Shown here piece by piece: positions 45,701-64,000 of a stretch of DNA of 64,000 bases. The position numbers and the translations under genes are program-made. The notes beneath the pieces were generated by a model. It did no database searches. It saw only the letters and a program-made list of their open reading frames with translations, and was not told where the DNA came from. Positions within the stretch are counted from its first letter, which is position 1. Each line of letters starts with the position of its first letter. Origin of the DNA: Lepturacanthus savala (taxonomy: Eukaryota; Chordata; Actinopteri; Scombriformes; Trichiuridae); assembly GCA_030544235.1 (NCBI GenBank), contig CM060477.1, positions 11,449,934 through 11,513,933 of the forward strand, in the 5' to 3' direction.

Positions 45701-48674
45701 TGTGAAGTCCCTTCTCTTCCATACTTTCGGTTCATCAACTCTGTGTAGGTCATCAAGACGAGAACCTTCTCACTGGTGTAGTGCTTTGGCCACTCCATCT
45801 TGTCGTAGGCAAATTTCTAGAAAACACACTTTCACTTGCATTTCAATGGACAGATAACCGAACACATGACTGAAAAAATATTTAAATAAACACATTACCT
45901 GTAATAAGAGCATATTTGGCTGTCTCCTCTTGAAATGTGACACGGGCTTATCCTTGGAAACCAGAAACTCACTAATAATCTGCAAGGACCAATTTCAGCA
46001 TTATAAATATGGTTTATTATTATAATTATAATACCAGTTATCAAATAATAAATCTTAGAAGATTAAAACAGATGTACCTCTGTGAAAGGGAATTGTTGAT
46101 TTGCCAGTGTTTTCCTAGATATCAAAGGAAATTTTGAAATCATCTGTTAATACTAATTAAAAACACTCTTATATCTTTACATTCTCAATTTTTTAATAAT
46201 TGTAGATCTATACAATGCCAGCAAATGATGTTCATTACAAGTTTGTTGTGATGAGCTTGTTGTGATGTCTTCAAGTATCTTATGTCTGGATAAATAGACT
46301 AAATCTCATATCAGAAAAACATTCACATTAGAAGAGTTTGAACCAGTAATTTGTTTGCTACTATGGCTTAAAAACTGCCTTTTTGTATGATAATCAACTA
46401 ATAGTTCCAGTGATAATAAAGCATCAATGATATCACTGTCAATCTGACTGAGGATGACTATGATTATGATTTGTTTTTACATGATGATCATGATTTTTGT
46501 ATTTGCTTTTTTGTTTTCACAATTACTATTTATGTTATAGATTCAACCATTGTTCATTTGTGCTCACGTACTTCCTGATGTTTGATTCAACAGACGAGGC
46601 TTGGCGAGTCTGTTCATAGCTGTGCCAGTCACACGGACACTGGTAATCAAAGTCCTGAGGTTGACAGAATCGTTTGCTGTGACAGAGCACACAGCCTCCA
46701 CGTTCATGTGCCTTTGATGAACCTGAAAAAGATTATCACCTTCATAGTGAATATATTGATAGTGTGGAAGAAAAGCCAGTTGTAAATAAGAGAAACAAAT
46801 CCCTTCAAAGTCGAACACACTCCTACAACGTGGGTGTAAAGCCAGAGGCATATTCAGATTAACATTTCTCACATATGTGTATATTTTAACATGACAGGTT
46901 AAATGGCTTTAAATCAGCCATTTGTGACACATGGGGCTTCACTACCTCTCATCAGGACTAGAAACAGGGGTCAGAGTTCAAAGCATGGTACTCACCGGGA
47001 TGTTGACATACGTGGCAGTGGGCAACTTTCTTTATGACAACCTCAGGCACACCTGCATACTCCTTCCACTGGATGAACCTGAAGTGATCACAGAGAGGTT
47101 ACAAGTGCACCAACAAAACATTGTTTCTGCTCTTTTTCTAGAAAAACATTTTTTGCAGTGTTTTCTACCTCTGCAGAAGTGTTTGTCCTTTCAGTGTCTG
47201 GATGAGCTTTAGAGCTTGCTCTTTTCCAACACCTGGTATGCCCTTATGAAACCAGTAAAATGTGCATTAACATAACTTATTCATATTGGTGATTTTAACA
47301 TGGCAGATTTCAGTTTGAGTGTCCCTTCTACCTTAGGAATATAATCACAACCAAGGAGGACAGCCAGACCAACAAGATTCTCTCTTGAGAGATGCAACTC
47401 TGTTTGAACACGGGAAGTCCTGTAACACTCCACCTGAGGATCCTGGGGATAAATGATAGACACAAGAAACAAAGAAATAAATATAAATGCTCCTTTCTCA
47501 CTGGACTATATGTTGATCTCAAGGATAAATCCACTGCTCTGACCCACAACAGTTAGATGTGAAGATGCCCGTCTATTAAATGACAAATCACAAGAAATTA
47601 CAGCTCCTTTGGAACCAACCTTCTGCAGATTTCCTACAACCACACATACCTTAGTGTTCATATTGAAGTTTCTGTAGACAGTCCGGGCTCCATACAAGAA
47701 GGCATCCCCATCATTAGTGATGCAGCCATCCACCAGGCCTTGTGAATCCAGGTATGCGCACATGGCCTCAGCCTCCCCTGCAGCTTTAACCCATGGCACA
47801 CCCAGGTAGTCCAACATATCCGCACACTACAGAGGCATAAGAAGGACTTGTGATAGATGGTATACCAACATACATGCTACATGATGCGCCAAGGACATTG
47901 ACAGGAGTACTATTTACAGATAATAAAAAACTTTCTTTCTGGGGAAAATCACAGCAGCTTGTAGAGGGGGTCATGAGAACAATGAGAAATTTAAAATCTA
48001 TATTTAAATTTGGTGCAATAAATTAGTGAAACTGTTTAAATGATATATGAATTAATAGAGGACAACTGAGAAGGGGATAGGGATATATGTATGGGTAAGT
48101 TTTATTCTAACTACTCTTTTCAGACACTGTTACTCTTGCTTAGTGTGTTTTCTTATAATTTGATTTGTATGTAGATAAATAAAATCATTCATTCATGACT
48201 GGTTATGATGTGACTTGTGTCCGACCTCTCTCAGCACAGCGTTAAAGCGCCCTCTGCCGGTCCTTGTGGTGCTTTTGGGGGCAGCAGCAGCCTTTTTAAA
48301 TCCTCCAAATCTTTTTTCTGTCCTCTTGCTCATAGTTTCTGCTTTGAGTTTCGGGGCATCTCCTTCAACGACGAAGACGAGTTTCACCCCCATAAGAGTG
48401 AGGGACGACACCCTGAAAAACAAATTCCTGCACCCACACACTCTGATAAGTTAGGACAGCAGCACTGGAGCCTGCGGGAGTTCATTAATACACAAATATG
48501 TGAGCGATAGTACCTGAGGTGCGGCCTGGTGACTCTCCCCATCATCGCTTGGACATGCTGGGCCTCGCACACCCACAGACTCAGGTCCACTGCCAGCGTC
48601 TTTCCGCTCAAACTGTACAGCGGCACCGACTCACGAACCGGTTCAACGATAGACCACAAGTCGTGAACACCCAT
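42767..48674 (-). CDS. gen1: GEN1 Holliday junction 5' flap endonuclease (XPG/Rad2 family)
   Basis: GEN1 resolves Holliday junctions by symmetric nicking during homologous recombination. Thirteen exons: 48514-48674, 48226-48427, 47650-47826, 47332-47442, 47169-47242, 46996-47078, 46572-46722, 46078-46114, 45899-45979, 45686-45816, 45507-45568, 44577-44726 and 42767-44073. They total 2727 nt (908 aa), with consistent phases. The XPG-N region begins MGVHDLW with catalytic D30 (TLAVDLSLW). The XPG-I acidic residues are present (VFVVEGDAPKLK, AAGEAEAMCAY, TNDGDAFLYG), as is LLGCDYIPKGIPGVGK, the helix-two-turn-helix entry. A cysteine cluster (HCHVCQHPG, GCVLCHSKRFC, YQCPCDWH) and a chromodomain (LRILKPRVRNAVACFEVIW) follow. 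The long disordered tail is encoded mainly by the last exon, with LHLSDIDWDASSF and a terminal SPLPLAERLRLKF matching human. All catalytic acids seen are intact, so the gene should be functional. It is head-to-head with ppil6. Confidence 0.96.
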
Positions 48675-49116
48675 AGCTACACAGACATTATCTCCACGGG
48701 TAGAGAAAGGTATATAAAACGTGTAAAGAAGGAACGGCAAAGCGACAGAAAACCAACACAATGAACGAGAGCTTTCAAACAAGCCGCGCCGTTTGGGCTG
48801 CATTCCAATTCGTTCACCACCTCGGCACTACGCGACCTTGCCGCTGTATAAATCATCTCCACGTTGAAAAACTTGAGTTATAGGGGTAGAAATTGAAGAC
48901 AGAGTATTAATAGAACTTATGTCAACAAAATGTGACACTTACATATTAGTCCAACATTGTCATTAAAAAGTAAATTAACAAGAAAATGAACACGAACGAA
49001 ATTGGACGACGCCAGACATTTTAAACGCAACGTCATATTAAAGCGCCTCCAAATGCTTGTTGCTATGGAAACGAGGTTCTTGTTTAAGGCTAAGCGACTT
49101 TTTTTCGTACCCCACA
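48675..49116. promoter_or_regulatory. Divergent promoter of gen1 and ppil6
   Basis: Only 442 bp separate the two start codons, which point away from each other, so both genes must start transcription here or share regulatory DNA. There is no TATA box on either side. The gen1-proximal part is GC-rich and includes CpGs (CTACGCGACCTTGCCGC near 48829). The ppil6-proximal part carries an RFX X-box. A shared housekeeping-type core with a ciliary module on the ppil6 side is the simplest reading. Confidence 0.7.
49059..49072 (+). promoter_or_regulatory. RFX X-box (GTTGCTATGGAAAC)
   Basis: This 14-mer fits the palindromic X-box consensus of RFX factors (GTTGCYATGGNAAC) at every constrained position. 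It lies 45 bp before the ppil6 ATG. RFX and FOXJ1 control genes of motile cilia, and mammalian PPIL6 is expressed in ciliated epithelia, so a functional site is likely. Confidence 0.75.
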
Positions 49117-52100
49117 ATGGACACAAAGGTGCACATAGAAATAATTGGCTTGATTAAAGACAGCAGTTTTCATGTTGCCAAGAGCATCGCCGAGGTAATC
49201 TATTACTTTATTCTGTTTTTACTTTTTTTAAGTGTGATTAATATGTATTTACCTGCCACTTGTATCTTTTGACACATACAGGGGCTAAAACAGAAGTTTC
49301 CTGAAGCATTTATGGATCCAACAATTAAACCATTACTGGAATTTGACTGGCACACATTTCTGCACAACAAGAAAAAGGTGGCTCAGCTGATTATGTGCTA
49401 TTTCTCTGAAATGAAACATGTACTGAAAAGATATCCATGAAAGGAAAAACTAAGATAAGACTTTATTGACCTGATGATGGGAAGTTTCACATTTTACAGC
49501 AGTACAGATGATGAGGAAACTGATAAGAACTGGCACTAACTCGTTATTTAGTGAATGCTGTTGAAAGGCTGACGTTAAACTGGATTTGGAGGCTTTAATT
49601 TAAATGAAAAAGTATCTGAAGGAATAAGAATGAGTTGGAAAGATGGGAAAAGGTCTAATGGTGTGAATGGGATTTAAATGTCTAATAAAACTGATATTGT
49701 ATGAAACACATGGAATATTTTAAGGTATGAATGGAATATGAATCAGAAAAAAAGCAGCTGAAATATTTTGAATAGTTGAAAATGTGGGAAAGTAATAAAG
49801 AGTGGAAAATACAGAATAAGCTATGAAATATGCTGAAATTTATTTTCAGCAATAACTTGTATGAGCTCAATTGTTATGTAATTTAATTTAGTATTAGTAG
49901 AATACGGAAGTTGAATTGACTGTATGAAAGGTGTAGAATATTTCAGAGGTTTAATTTCTTTTGGCCATTTTGTGCCTTTATTTATAGTTGAAGGTAGTGA
50001 GACAGCAAAGGAAGTAAAGTAAAGGAAAGAGTAAGGTAATGATGTCTACTCAGCGGTAGGTGGCCCTGAATATTCCAACAACAACATGAACAAATAGAGA
50101 AGACTTCAAAATCCATGAAAAAAGTACCAATTTGTGTAATTAAGTATAGATTGCAGTATTACTATTAGCCTGATTAGTTAATAGACAAGTGTTATTGGGA
50201 TTGTGAGATGGGGTGAGGCTCTTCATGGTGTTTTATACTTCATTTATAAAATAGAGAGAAGCTGTTACATACAAGTAAAAAGTGGTCCAAAAATGGACTT
50301 TAACCAGAGGTCTCGCTGGTGTTGTCACTCCTCATTGCAGATTAGAATTCTGCTCTGAGTTTAACAATTAACAACATGAGTGAAAACACCTGTGTGGGTG
50401 CAGGCACTTTAAGATAGAATCTTAGTGCTATATTAATGCTATTTCATCATAAACGATGCATTATTGTGTAAACATTTAAATGTTGTAATTGGTCAAAGTC
50501 AATTTTAATTGAATTATCTTGTATACTGCTGGGCATCCTATCTTTTGCATGTATATAATCTTAACCTGTAAATTAAATGCCAATGCAATTGAACACAATG
50601 GAATATTTTTATTTTACTCCTAATTACAGTATAATAGACATTTAATATATCATAAAATTGCACAGTATTTGATAAATATACTTGTTACTCTCCATATCAA
50701 TGACTGTATCTGAAATGAATGACAGTATAACAAACAATAGAAAACAAGAAAATGTGTGAACTGCAGCAGCTTGCGGTGAGGTGTTCCGCTCCATATCAGA
50801 TAAACACACCTACTCATTGACTTACTGCTGTATTTTTGGGATTATTCTGAGATGTTGACTCACTGATGCGTTGTTCATCACTCCTGTGATTCAAGGAGCT
50901 GCGTGGTGAAGTGTGGCAGTACCCCAGCAGACTGATGTGCTTCCTGAACGGCCTCCTTCTTGGGAATGACAGGGATCTCGCCAGCTGGGCCGAGAAGCAG
51001 TGGGGTTTCACTTTCGCTCGGCCGCCAGCTTTCTACATGGCTCTCACTGAGGACGACTACACCAAACACCTCCAGAAAACCGGGGCATGTCAATAACACA
51101 TATAACATACATGTGAAAAAAAATGTGTCGATTCTGTAAAATGTTACTTATGATCAATTTAGGAAATATATATTTCTCTCCCATCTCATTTAAGCATCAG
51201 TTTGTCTTCATGGACATTGAGATAGCAGGAGAAGCAGTGGGAAGGTTGTTGTTTGAGGTGAGGCCACTATATACAGCATGGAAAATCTATACCCAACTAT
51301 ACAACATATAACCACTAATGAGTGATGTTTTCGCACTTTCTTCCCTCTCATCAGCTGTTCTCAGACGTGTGTCCAAAAACCTCAAAGAACTTCGAGGCTC
51401 TGTGCACAGGAGAGCGAGGCCTGTCACAGAATGGCCTCCAGCTCCACTACAAGGGCTCAGTGTTTCACCGGGTTGTTCCCAACGGCTGGGTGCAAGGTGG
51501 AGGTACTGCGTGATCCACACCAGTACCACACACACATCTTAAAAGTGCCACACACAAATCTAATGCCAGTATAATATAATAATCAGCCGATAAGCTTGAG
51601 CGGTATCAACTTTTTCACACCTTCATACCTTCTTCATGTTACACTGGGGTATATGAATGTATTTCTGTAACTAAAGGGGCAGCGACAGCTATGTATTTAT
51701 TATGATGTTCAGAGATGAAACATAAAAATGTGTCCTAACAAACATCAAACACCAACTGCAACAATCAATGTTGATCAGGACGCAGAAACTCCCCCAAATA
51801 ACATGCAAGCAACTACTAAGTGAAACATTTACAACAGTGATGTTGCATCAAATTACCTTGAACTGCAGCTGAACTGCTTTGAATTTCTCCAGAAATGATG
51901 TGTAATGGATTCTTTCAGTTCCTTTTTGGAAGATGGCGGGCATTATGACTAACGGCTCTGTTCGGTAATGTTCCTCAGAAGTGGATGTGAACTTCTTCAT
52001 TTAGCAGCTGACAGACAGCACTTTGACCACAGAGCCTCCGGTTTATTGGACATCTGATTTACTGACTGTTCACTGCTGTGCTAATAATGGCAGTGAATCC

Positions 52101-52871
52101 CACCCGAAACCCACATTATCTCTGTTTCCCCTGAAATACAAAGGACTTGACTAATACCTGGAAAATAATCACATCACATCTCTAGACCCCTATGTAATGA
52201 AACCTAGTAACCATATATGTCACTTACAGAAATGTGAGATATAGCAATATATTTTAAATTATGAGATTTGACAATAGATCAGATTTGGAATTGTGGTCAT
52301 GGTAGTAATGTTTTTGTTTCAGTGTTCTGGAATCTGGTCTTTATCTTTTAATTTTGCAGATATTTCTTCAGAACATAAAGGTGATGGAGGGGAGTCAATC
52401 TATGGACCAACCTTTGAGGGTACAGGCATACACAGCAGCTGGATATTGTTATGTGAACACACCATGCATGTATGTGGATTTATTATATCACCTGAACATG
52501 TGTCTTTCCTCCTTTTAGATGAGTGCTTCGCTGTTTCTCACACTAAGAGGGGAACTCTGGGAATGGCCAACAAGGGCCCTCACAGCAACGGATCCCAGTT
52601 CTACATCACACTGCAGCCAACTCTCTGGATGGACAGGAGCTATGTTGCCTTCGGGTTTGTATCACTAACTTGAATGGAGACCTATCCATTTAATCTCCCA
52701 ATTCAGTTTCTCAAATATATATATTTTCTCAAGCTTTATATTTTGTCTTCCCCTTGCAGTCAAGTGGTTGAAGGTGTCGATGTCCTCAGGAAATTAGAAG
52801 AAGCCCAAACTTGCAATGAAAGACCAAAATATGACTGCAAGGTTGTAGACTGCGGAGTATTTCAGCTATAG
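49117..52871 (+). CDS. ppil6: Peptidylprolyl isomerase-like 6 (cyclophilin-domain protein)
   Basis: Eight exons: 49117-49194, 49282-49377, 50896-51084, 51195-51257, 51355-51502, 52360-52419, 52519-52654 and 52760-52871. They total 882 nt (293 aa; human about 311). All introns are GT-AG except the third, which must start with GC (51085) to keep frame. Residues 1-121 form the family-specific N-terminal region (AKSIAEGLKQKFPEAF, FDWHTFLHNKKKELRGE). Residues 122-293 are the cyclophilin domain: VCPKTSKNFEALCTGE, FHRVVPNGWVQGGD (Arg and Gln equivalent to CypA R55 and Q63), GESIYGPTFEDE, GMANKGPHSNGSQFYIT and VAFG. The position of CypA F113 is Tyr and that of H126 is not His, so isomerase activity may be reduced. 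It is head-to-head with gen1 and upstream of cd164, as in human 6q21 for the cd164 side. Confidence 0.94.
51503..52359 (+). other. ppil6 intron 5, with a start-like AAGATGGCGGG patch
   Basis: This 857-bp intron has a moderately GC-rich stretch at about 51920-52110. It includes GGAAGATGGCGGGCATTATG, which resembles a housekeeping start with a YY1 site, and a donor-like TTCG followed by GTAATG at 51965. The frame from that ATG is open for only 10 codons before the donor. I see no further exon of such a transcript; it may be part of an interspersed repeat. Confidence 0.35.
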
Positions 52872-52905
52872 CTCATAAACATTATTGACTATTGTTATGT
52901 TTTTA

Positions 52906-52911
52906 AATAAA
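52906..52911 (+). terminator. ppil6 poly(A) signal AATAAA
   Basis: This canonical hexamer lies 35 nt after the ppil6 stop codon, followed by a T-rich stretch. The 3' UTR is therefore very short. Confidence 0.85.
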
Positions 52912-53660
52912 GTTTTTCAAAATTACAAAATATGTTGTTTTCTGTGTTGTTTTCCTGTCCTATTCTTTGATTAACAAAGCAAACCCCTGTGGGGATCCTG
53001 ATGTGGGGATCCTCCAGGATGCAAATCTTTTTTTTTTTTTTTTTTAAGTCAAGGTCCCTTTAACTGACACAATTTAGACCAAGGACCTCCATTTGATTTT
53101 GTCCCCTTCTGATATATTTTTGCCCTTTTATTAGAGAAATTGTAGAAATTGTATAAAACCCATGAACAAAATAGTCATATACTCTGCCATTGTGCTACAA
53201 ATTGATTATCATGGAAATAACATATCTCCATTTTTGCTGGAGACCCCTTTTAACCCTTAACTTTTTACTGCCAAAGGACAAAAATGTCCCCAACCTAAAA
53301 CTGCCCCAACATAACCATAATGTTATAATGTATTTAATGATTAGCAAATGCAATTCATCTTATTTTATTGCAGGTTTTTAGAACACAAATGATAGTTGGA
53401 TCTCTAAGGACACGATGTTCCCTTCTTAAAACTATACAATACAATAGAATCATCATCATTCAGCAAATCATCTTTCCCCTTTAACCGATTTCAGTGTTCA
53501 TCCTAACTACCACATATCCATTCATTTTCAAATGTTTAACCCTTTAGACGCCAGTGTGATGAAGGGAGAGGGTCCCCGGACCCCACTTTTGGACCCGCTG
53601 CAGTCTATGTGTGTGAGAATCTACTGATAGCAGTTTTGTATGATTGATGACGACTCTATA
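52912..53660. other. Intergenic spacer between ppil6 and cd164
   Basis: About 0.75 kb of mostly AT-rich DNA includes a T run at 53029-53045. A pair of GTGGGGATCC repeats lies at 52990-53010. No gene is seen; the right end merges into the GC-rich cd164 promoter and leader. Confidence 0.6.
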
Positions 53661-53898
53661 ATCCGCCCGCTTTGACGTGGTAGCAGCAGCCCGGACACGC
53701 TTTGACGTTTGTCTCACTCCTCCCAGTAAAAAAGTGCCACATGACCTGTCAAGTAGGAAGTGGCGAGCAGCAGCAGCAGCAGCGGCAGCGGCGCAATACG
53801 GGGAAGGAAGCTCTGAAACCCCTCAAGTCTCGTTCTCGACGTTTCCCAGCAGAAAGGTTTCCCACTCGAGCAGACGGAGCGATAAGTTGGCCGCAGTC
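53661..53898 (+). promoter_or_regulatory. cd164 promoter and 5' leader
   Basis: This GC-rich stretch, including a CAGCAGCAGCGGCAGCGGCG simple run, sits immediately before the cd164 ATG and lacks a TATA box. An open frame runs through it in frame with cd164 (from 53677), but the signal peptide begins at 53899, so upstream translation is unlikely. Confidence 0.5.
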
Positions 53899-61203
<7,305 letters not shown>

Positions 61204-63109
61204 AGCAGCTGCGCTTTCAGTTTTCCTCATTCACTCCACCGACCGACTAGAACCTTCCGAGAAGACTCTCCGCTCAGCACACATTCATCACGATGGACTC
61301 AAACAGTGTTTTCACGCAGGTTTTTCTCGCTTTTTTTGATGTCTGCGCCACTCACGGTTTCCAGCTTGCATTAATGCTGCCATTGCCGACTGCATCAAGA
61401 CACCCCTGCATGCCTGTATGTATGATATTGCACCAAATAGTATAACTGAACAGATCCCCTGTGATATGGAAGTTAAGCCTTGAGCATATGGATCACATCT
61501 TCTGGTAGCTACTCACGCCTCCATCACGTTAGTCATTCTACAAAGACAGTTTTCCAGCAACTTGAGGGGGTTTGTGTTATTTACAGCCACTCCTCATGGC
61601 ATCCTTGCTGAAATACACCACCTGCAAGTTAAAACAAATTAGTCTTGTAGAATATACAGAGTAGATTTCCTGTCGATGCTTGGGAGTAGTATAGCTACAG
61701 AGTGGTAGCATTTACAGCATTATTTTTTGTTAGTCTTGATTTGGAAACACTGTTTGAGTTCACAGCTATTCTTAAATATGACGACTGCGATGATTCAGTA
61801 TTGCTTTTAGCCTGTTGAATTGTAGGCAGGTTCCCTCCCCCCTAATGCAGCTGTATCATGTATATGTGTTCATAGATGATGTAAAAGAGGTGGCGTTACT
61901 TTACAAAGGGAATAAAAGCAACACCCAATCATCTGATGTCAGACTAGAGATTCGTGTATTTTGATGGGTGACCCCCTCGGTATTTAGGATTGTTGTGCGT
62001 TTTGTGCCATTGACCTTCCCGGGGAAGAAATCCTACACCCAATACCAGTTGCTTAAAAAAAATGCCAAACACCAACTTCCAGTAGAGCAGGGCAATGCAA
62101 TAAAACATGTATCAAGTTAATTTCCCATCGTTTAACATCCCAACTGTTATTTCTGATCTTTGCAGGTGTCAAACCTTTCCCAGTTGCATCGCTAACATTG
62201 AGCTAGCATTTTGGACCCATTTCAGTGGAGTAGTCAAACAGGGCCGGTAGGTCTCAATGAAAGATTGTAGAATATTTTAGAACGATGAATAATTAATTTG
62301 TTTAAATGTGTAAAATAGAGAATGGGGAGATAAATAAAATGGCATGCACCTTTCTTGATGTGGACAGTGATAGCAGTAAAGTGCCTTTAATGTCCAGTAT
62401 GAGTAAAAGAGAGACATGGAAGAGTTTTTGTCTTCCCAGTTAAGGCTTGATTGTTGTGATTAGTTTTATGTTCATTGAGAGAAATGGTATCGCGGTGCTG
62501 ATATTGGTGAGAACCGTAGTATTCCAGCTGGACTGAAGAGCCTTTGTTGTTGAAAACAGTAGATAGGTGTTACTCAAGGGCCTCGATGAATCGAGACTTG
62601 CTATTGATCATCTAATTGAAGTTTTTCTCTAAAAGTAGAGGGCTTTATTCAGTGCATGAAACCTCTGGTCTTCTCATTGGTGGTGACCTTGCATCAATGA
62701 ATAACGTAAAGGTACCCTCCCATCTGTTGTACCCAATGCTGCCCCCCAAAATTCCTTCCACCTCACTATTTATGTTTGAGAACTCAAGCTGTAAATTGTG
62801 TTGACTTTATAAACACAAGCAATGAGCTGGCAGAAAATTTTGGTGTGCTGTAAGGTGCAATAAATCTGAGAGTGTAGCTTAATTTGCTTGAGTATTGGAG
62901 AGTTTGGAGTGAGGTCAAAATGTTGGACTGTATGAGTGCTGGTTTGGTGAAATGCACCTCCTGATTTCAAAATTTGCTGTGTACAAGAGAGGATTGTGAA
63001 GGAAGTGCAGAATCGCAGCAGCTAAGGGGACATGTTCTCCGATTAGCTTGCTGCTAACTGTGCTGTTGGTTTTTTCCTGTCATTTTTGTCCCTCCTGTAC
63101 ATAGCTATG

Positions 63110-63140
<31 letters not shown>

Positions 63141-64000
63141 CTTCATAGGGTTCAACCTAAGGAAAGGCTGAATGAAGGAGCGTTTATCAGTATATTTTGC
63201 TTGTAGCGGCTTGTCAGTGTTGAGAATGTTTTGTTAAATGCTCTTTTTATTATTGCATGCTTGGAGTTGTGATTTTTCCTTCCCATTGCATATGCTCTTA
63301 GGGATGTAGACACTTAAGAACCACTTGATTATTTGTGATTAGCTCATATGCTAGTTGAAAGAATGCTTTGAAACAATGTGCATTAAGCCAAAGTCCTCAG
63401 TTTTTGGCATGGAAATTAAGCATTGCACTGACAAGCTTTGTTTTGTAACTTTGTCTTTGTAAATGTTTTCATGGTTCAGCCAAAAAAAAAAAGATGCTTG
63501 TATAAATACTCAGTCTTGAACATTAACTAGATAATGGATCATCTTGTTTTGTATGACCACAAATGGTAAGAAATTCATGAGTGCAGATGTTTTTTTTTTT
63601 TGTTTTGTTTTGGCTTGCATAATTTAAAATAACATGTTTTCTGCTGCTCACCATTAACACGCCTTTTAACCTACAGTCACCTGGTGGCATTAGGCTACAG
63701 CCCAAAGACCCGATCATGGCGAGTAGGCTACAGAGTTTTGCCTTAGCTACATCCATCTGCTCATTCTCTGCATGTGGAGTCCCTTCGCCCCAAATTTAGC
63801 GAAACAATTTAGTGGTTTCTTCAACTGCTAAATTTCAGTTGGAGCGCACGCTCTGCTTTCGACATGTTAGCTGCATTCCTTAAGAACACAGCATCACATG
63901 TTGACATTGTGGTGTGCCAAAACACCTCTGGTATCCATAGATACCAATAGATGTCCATTGTGTTGCCTCTGCAGCTAGCCCCACAAGACACTAACTCAGC
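61204..64000 (+). other. cd164 3' UTR and downstream flank
   Basis: The sequence after the cd164 stop keeps a moderate base composition and holds AATAAA signals at 61911-61916, 62333-62338 and 62859-62864. Mammalian CD164 has a 3' UTR of more than 2 kb, so the last signal or one beyond it could be used and shorter forms are likely. A 28-nt T run is at 63113-63140. No other gene is recognisable before the window ends. Confidence 0.6.
63113..63140. repeat. Poly-T tract
   Basis: An uninterrupted run of 28 T lies downstream of cd164. It could be a slippage tract or the reverse-strand tail of an old retroposed sequence, but no SINE body was recognised next to it. Confidence 0.8.

Noticed and set aside
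53677..53898. Upstream in-frame extension of cd164
   Set aside because: The signal peptide at 53899 matches the family's start, and the upstream segment has a low-complexity GCAGCAGCGGC run and no homology.
63113..63140. Poly-T as evidence of a retrogene or SINE tail on the minus strand
   Set aside because: No processed-gene or SINE body is recognisable beside it and no flanking duplication was seen.

Overview
This window is nuclear DNA of a vertebrate, almost certainly a teleost fish and probably a percomorph. The genes are split by many short GT-AG introns, the intergenic DNA is AT-rich with long AT, GT and TCTA microsatellites, and several interspersed repeats belong to families that I know from teleost genomes. 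Protein similarity is to vertebrate orthologues. I rebuilt exons by hand from splice signals and reading frame. For all six spliced genes the summed coding length is divisible by three, which is a strong internal check.

Layout, left to right. Positions 1-25543 (minus strand) hold TULP4: 13 coding exons, 1819 codons, a 12-kb first coding intron full of repeats, and a large teleost-type glutamine-rich insertion. A GC-rich leader or promoter zone follows to about 28.6 kb. mrps10 (plus, 29716-31639, 203 aa) lies divergently from TULP4. After a sparse 3.4-kb stretch comes a five-exon minus-strand gene (35103-37516) for a 202-aa arginine-glycine and proline-rich protein that I cannot name. Next are the single-exon bHLH gene msgn1 (minus, 40304-40777) and the Holliday-junction resolvase gene gen1 (minus, 42767-48674, 13 exons, 908 aa). 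Head-to-head with gen1, 442 bp away, is the cyclophilin-like gene ppil6 (plus, 49117-52871, 293 aa). The window ends with cd164 (plus, 53899-61203, 203 aa) and its long 3' UTR.

The genes do not form one pathway. They are a syntenic block: GEN1 and MSGN1 are neighbours in human (2p24), as are PPIL6 and CD164 (6q21), while TULP4 (6q25) and MRPS10 (6p21) come from other human segments. Two promoter regions are divergent: TULP4/mrps10 and gen1/ppil6. The second contains a near-consensus RFX X-box 45 bp before the ppil6 start codon, which fits a ciliary expression programme.

No CRISPR, operon, phage or plasmid structure is present, and I saw no tRNA or rRNA gene. The most notable items are the unnamed RGG/proline-rich protein, the X-box in the gen1/ppil6 promoter, a GC-AG intron in ppil6, the ~168-residue Q-rich insertion in TULP4, two retroposed SINE-like copies with intact target-site duplications, and a ~130-bp foldback inside TULP4 intron 1. 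I found no convincing new multi-gene system.
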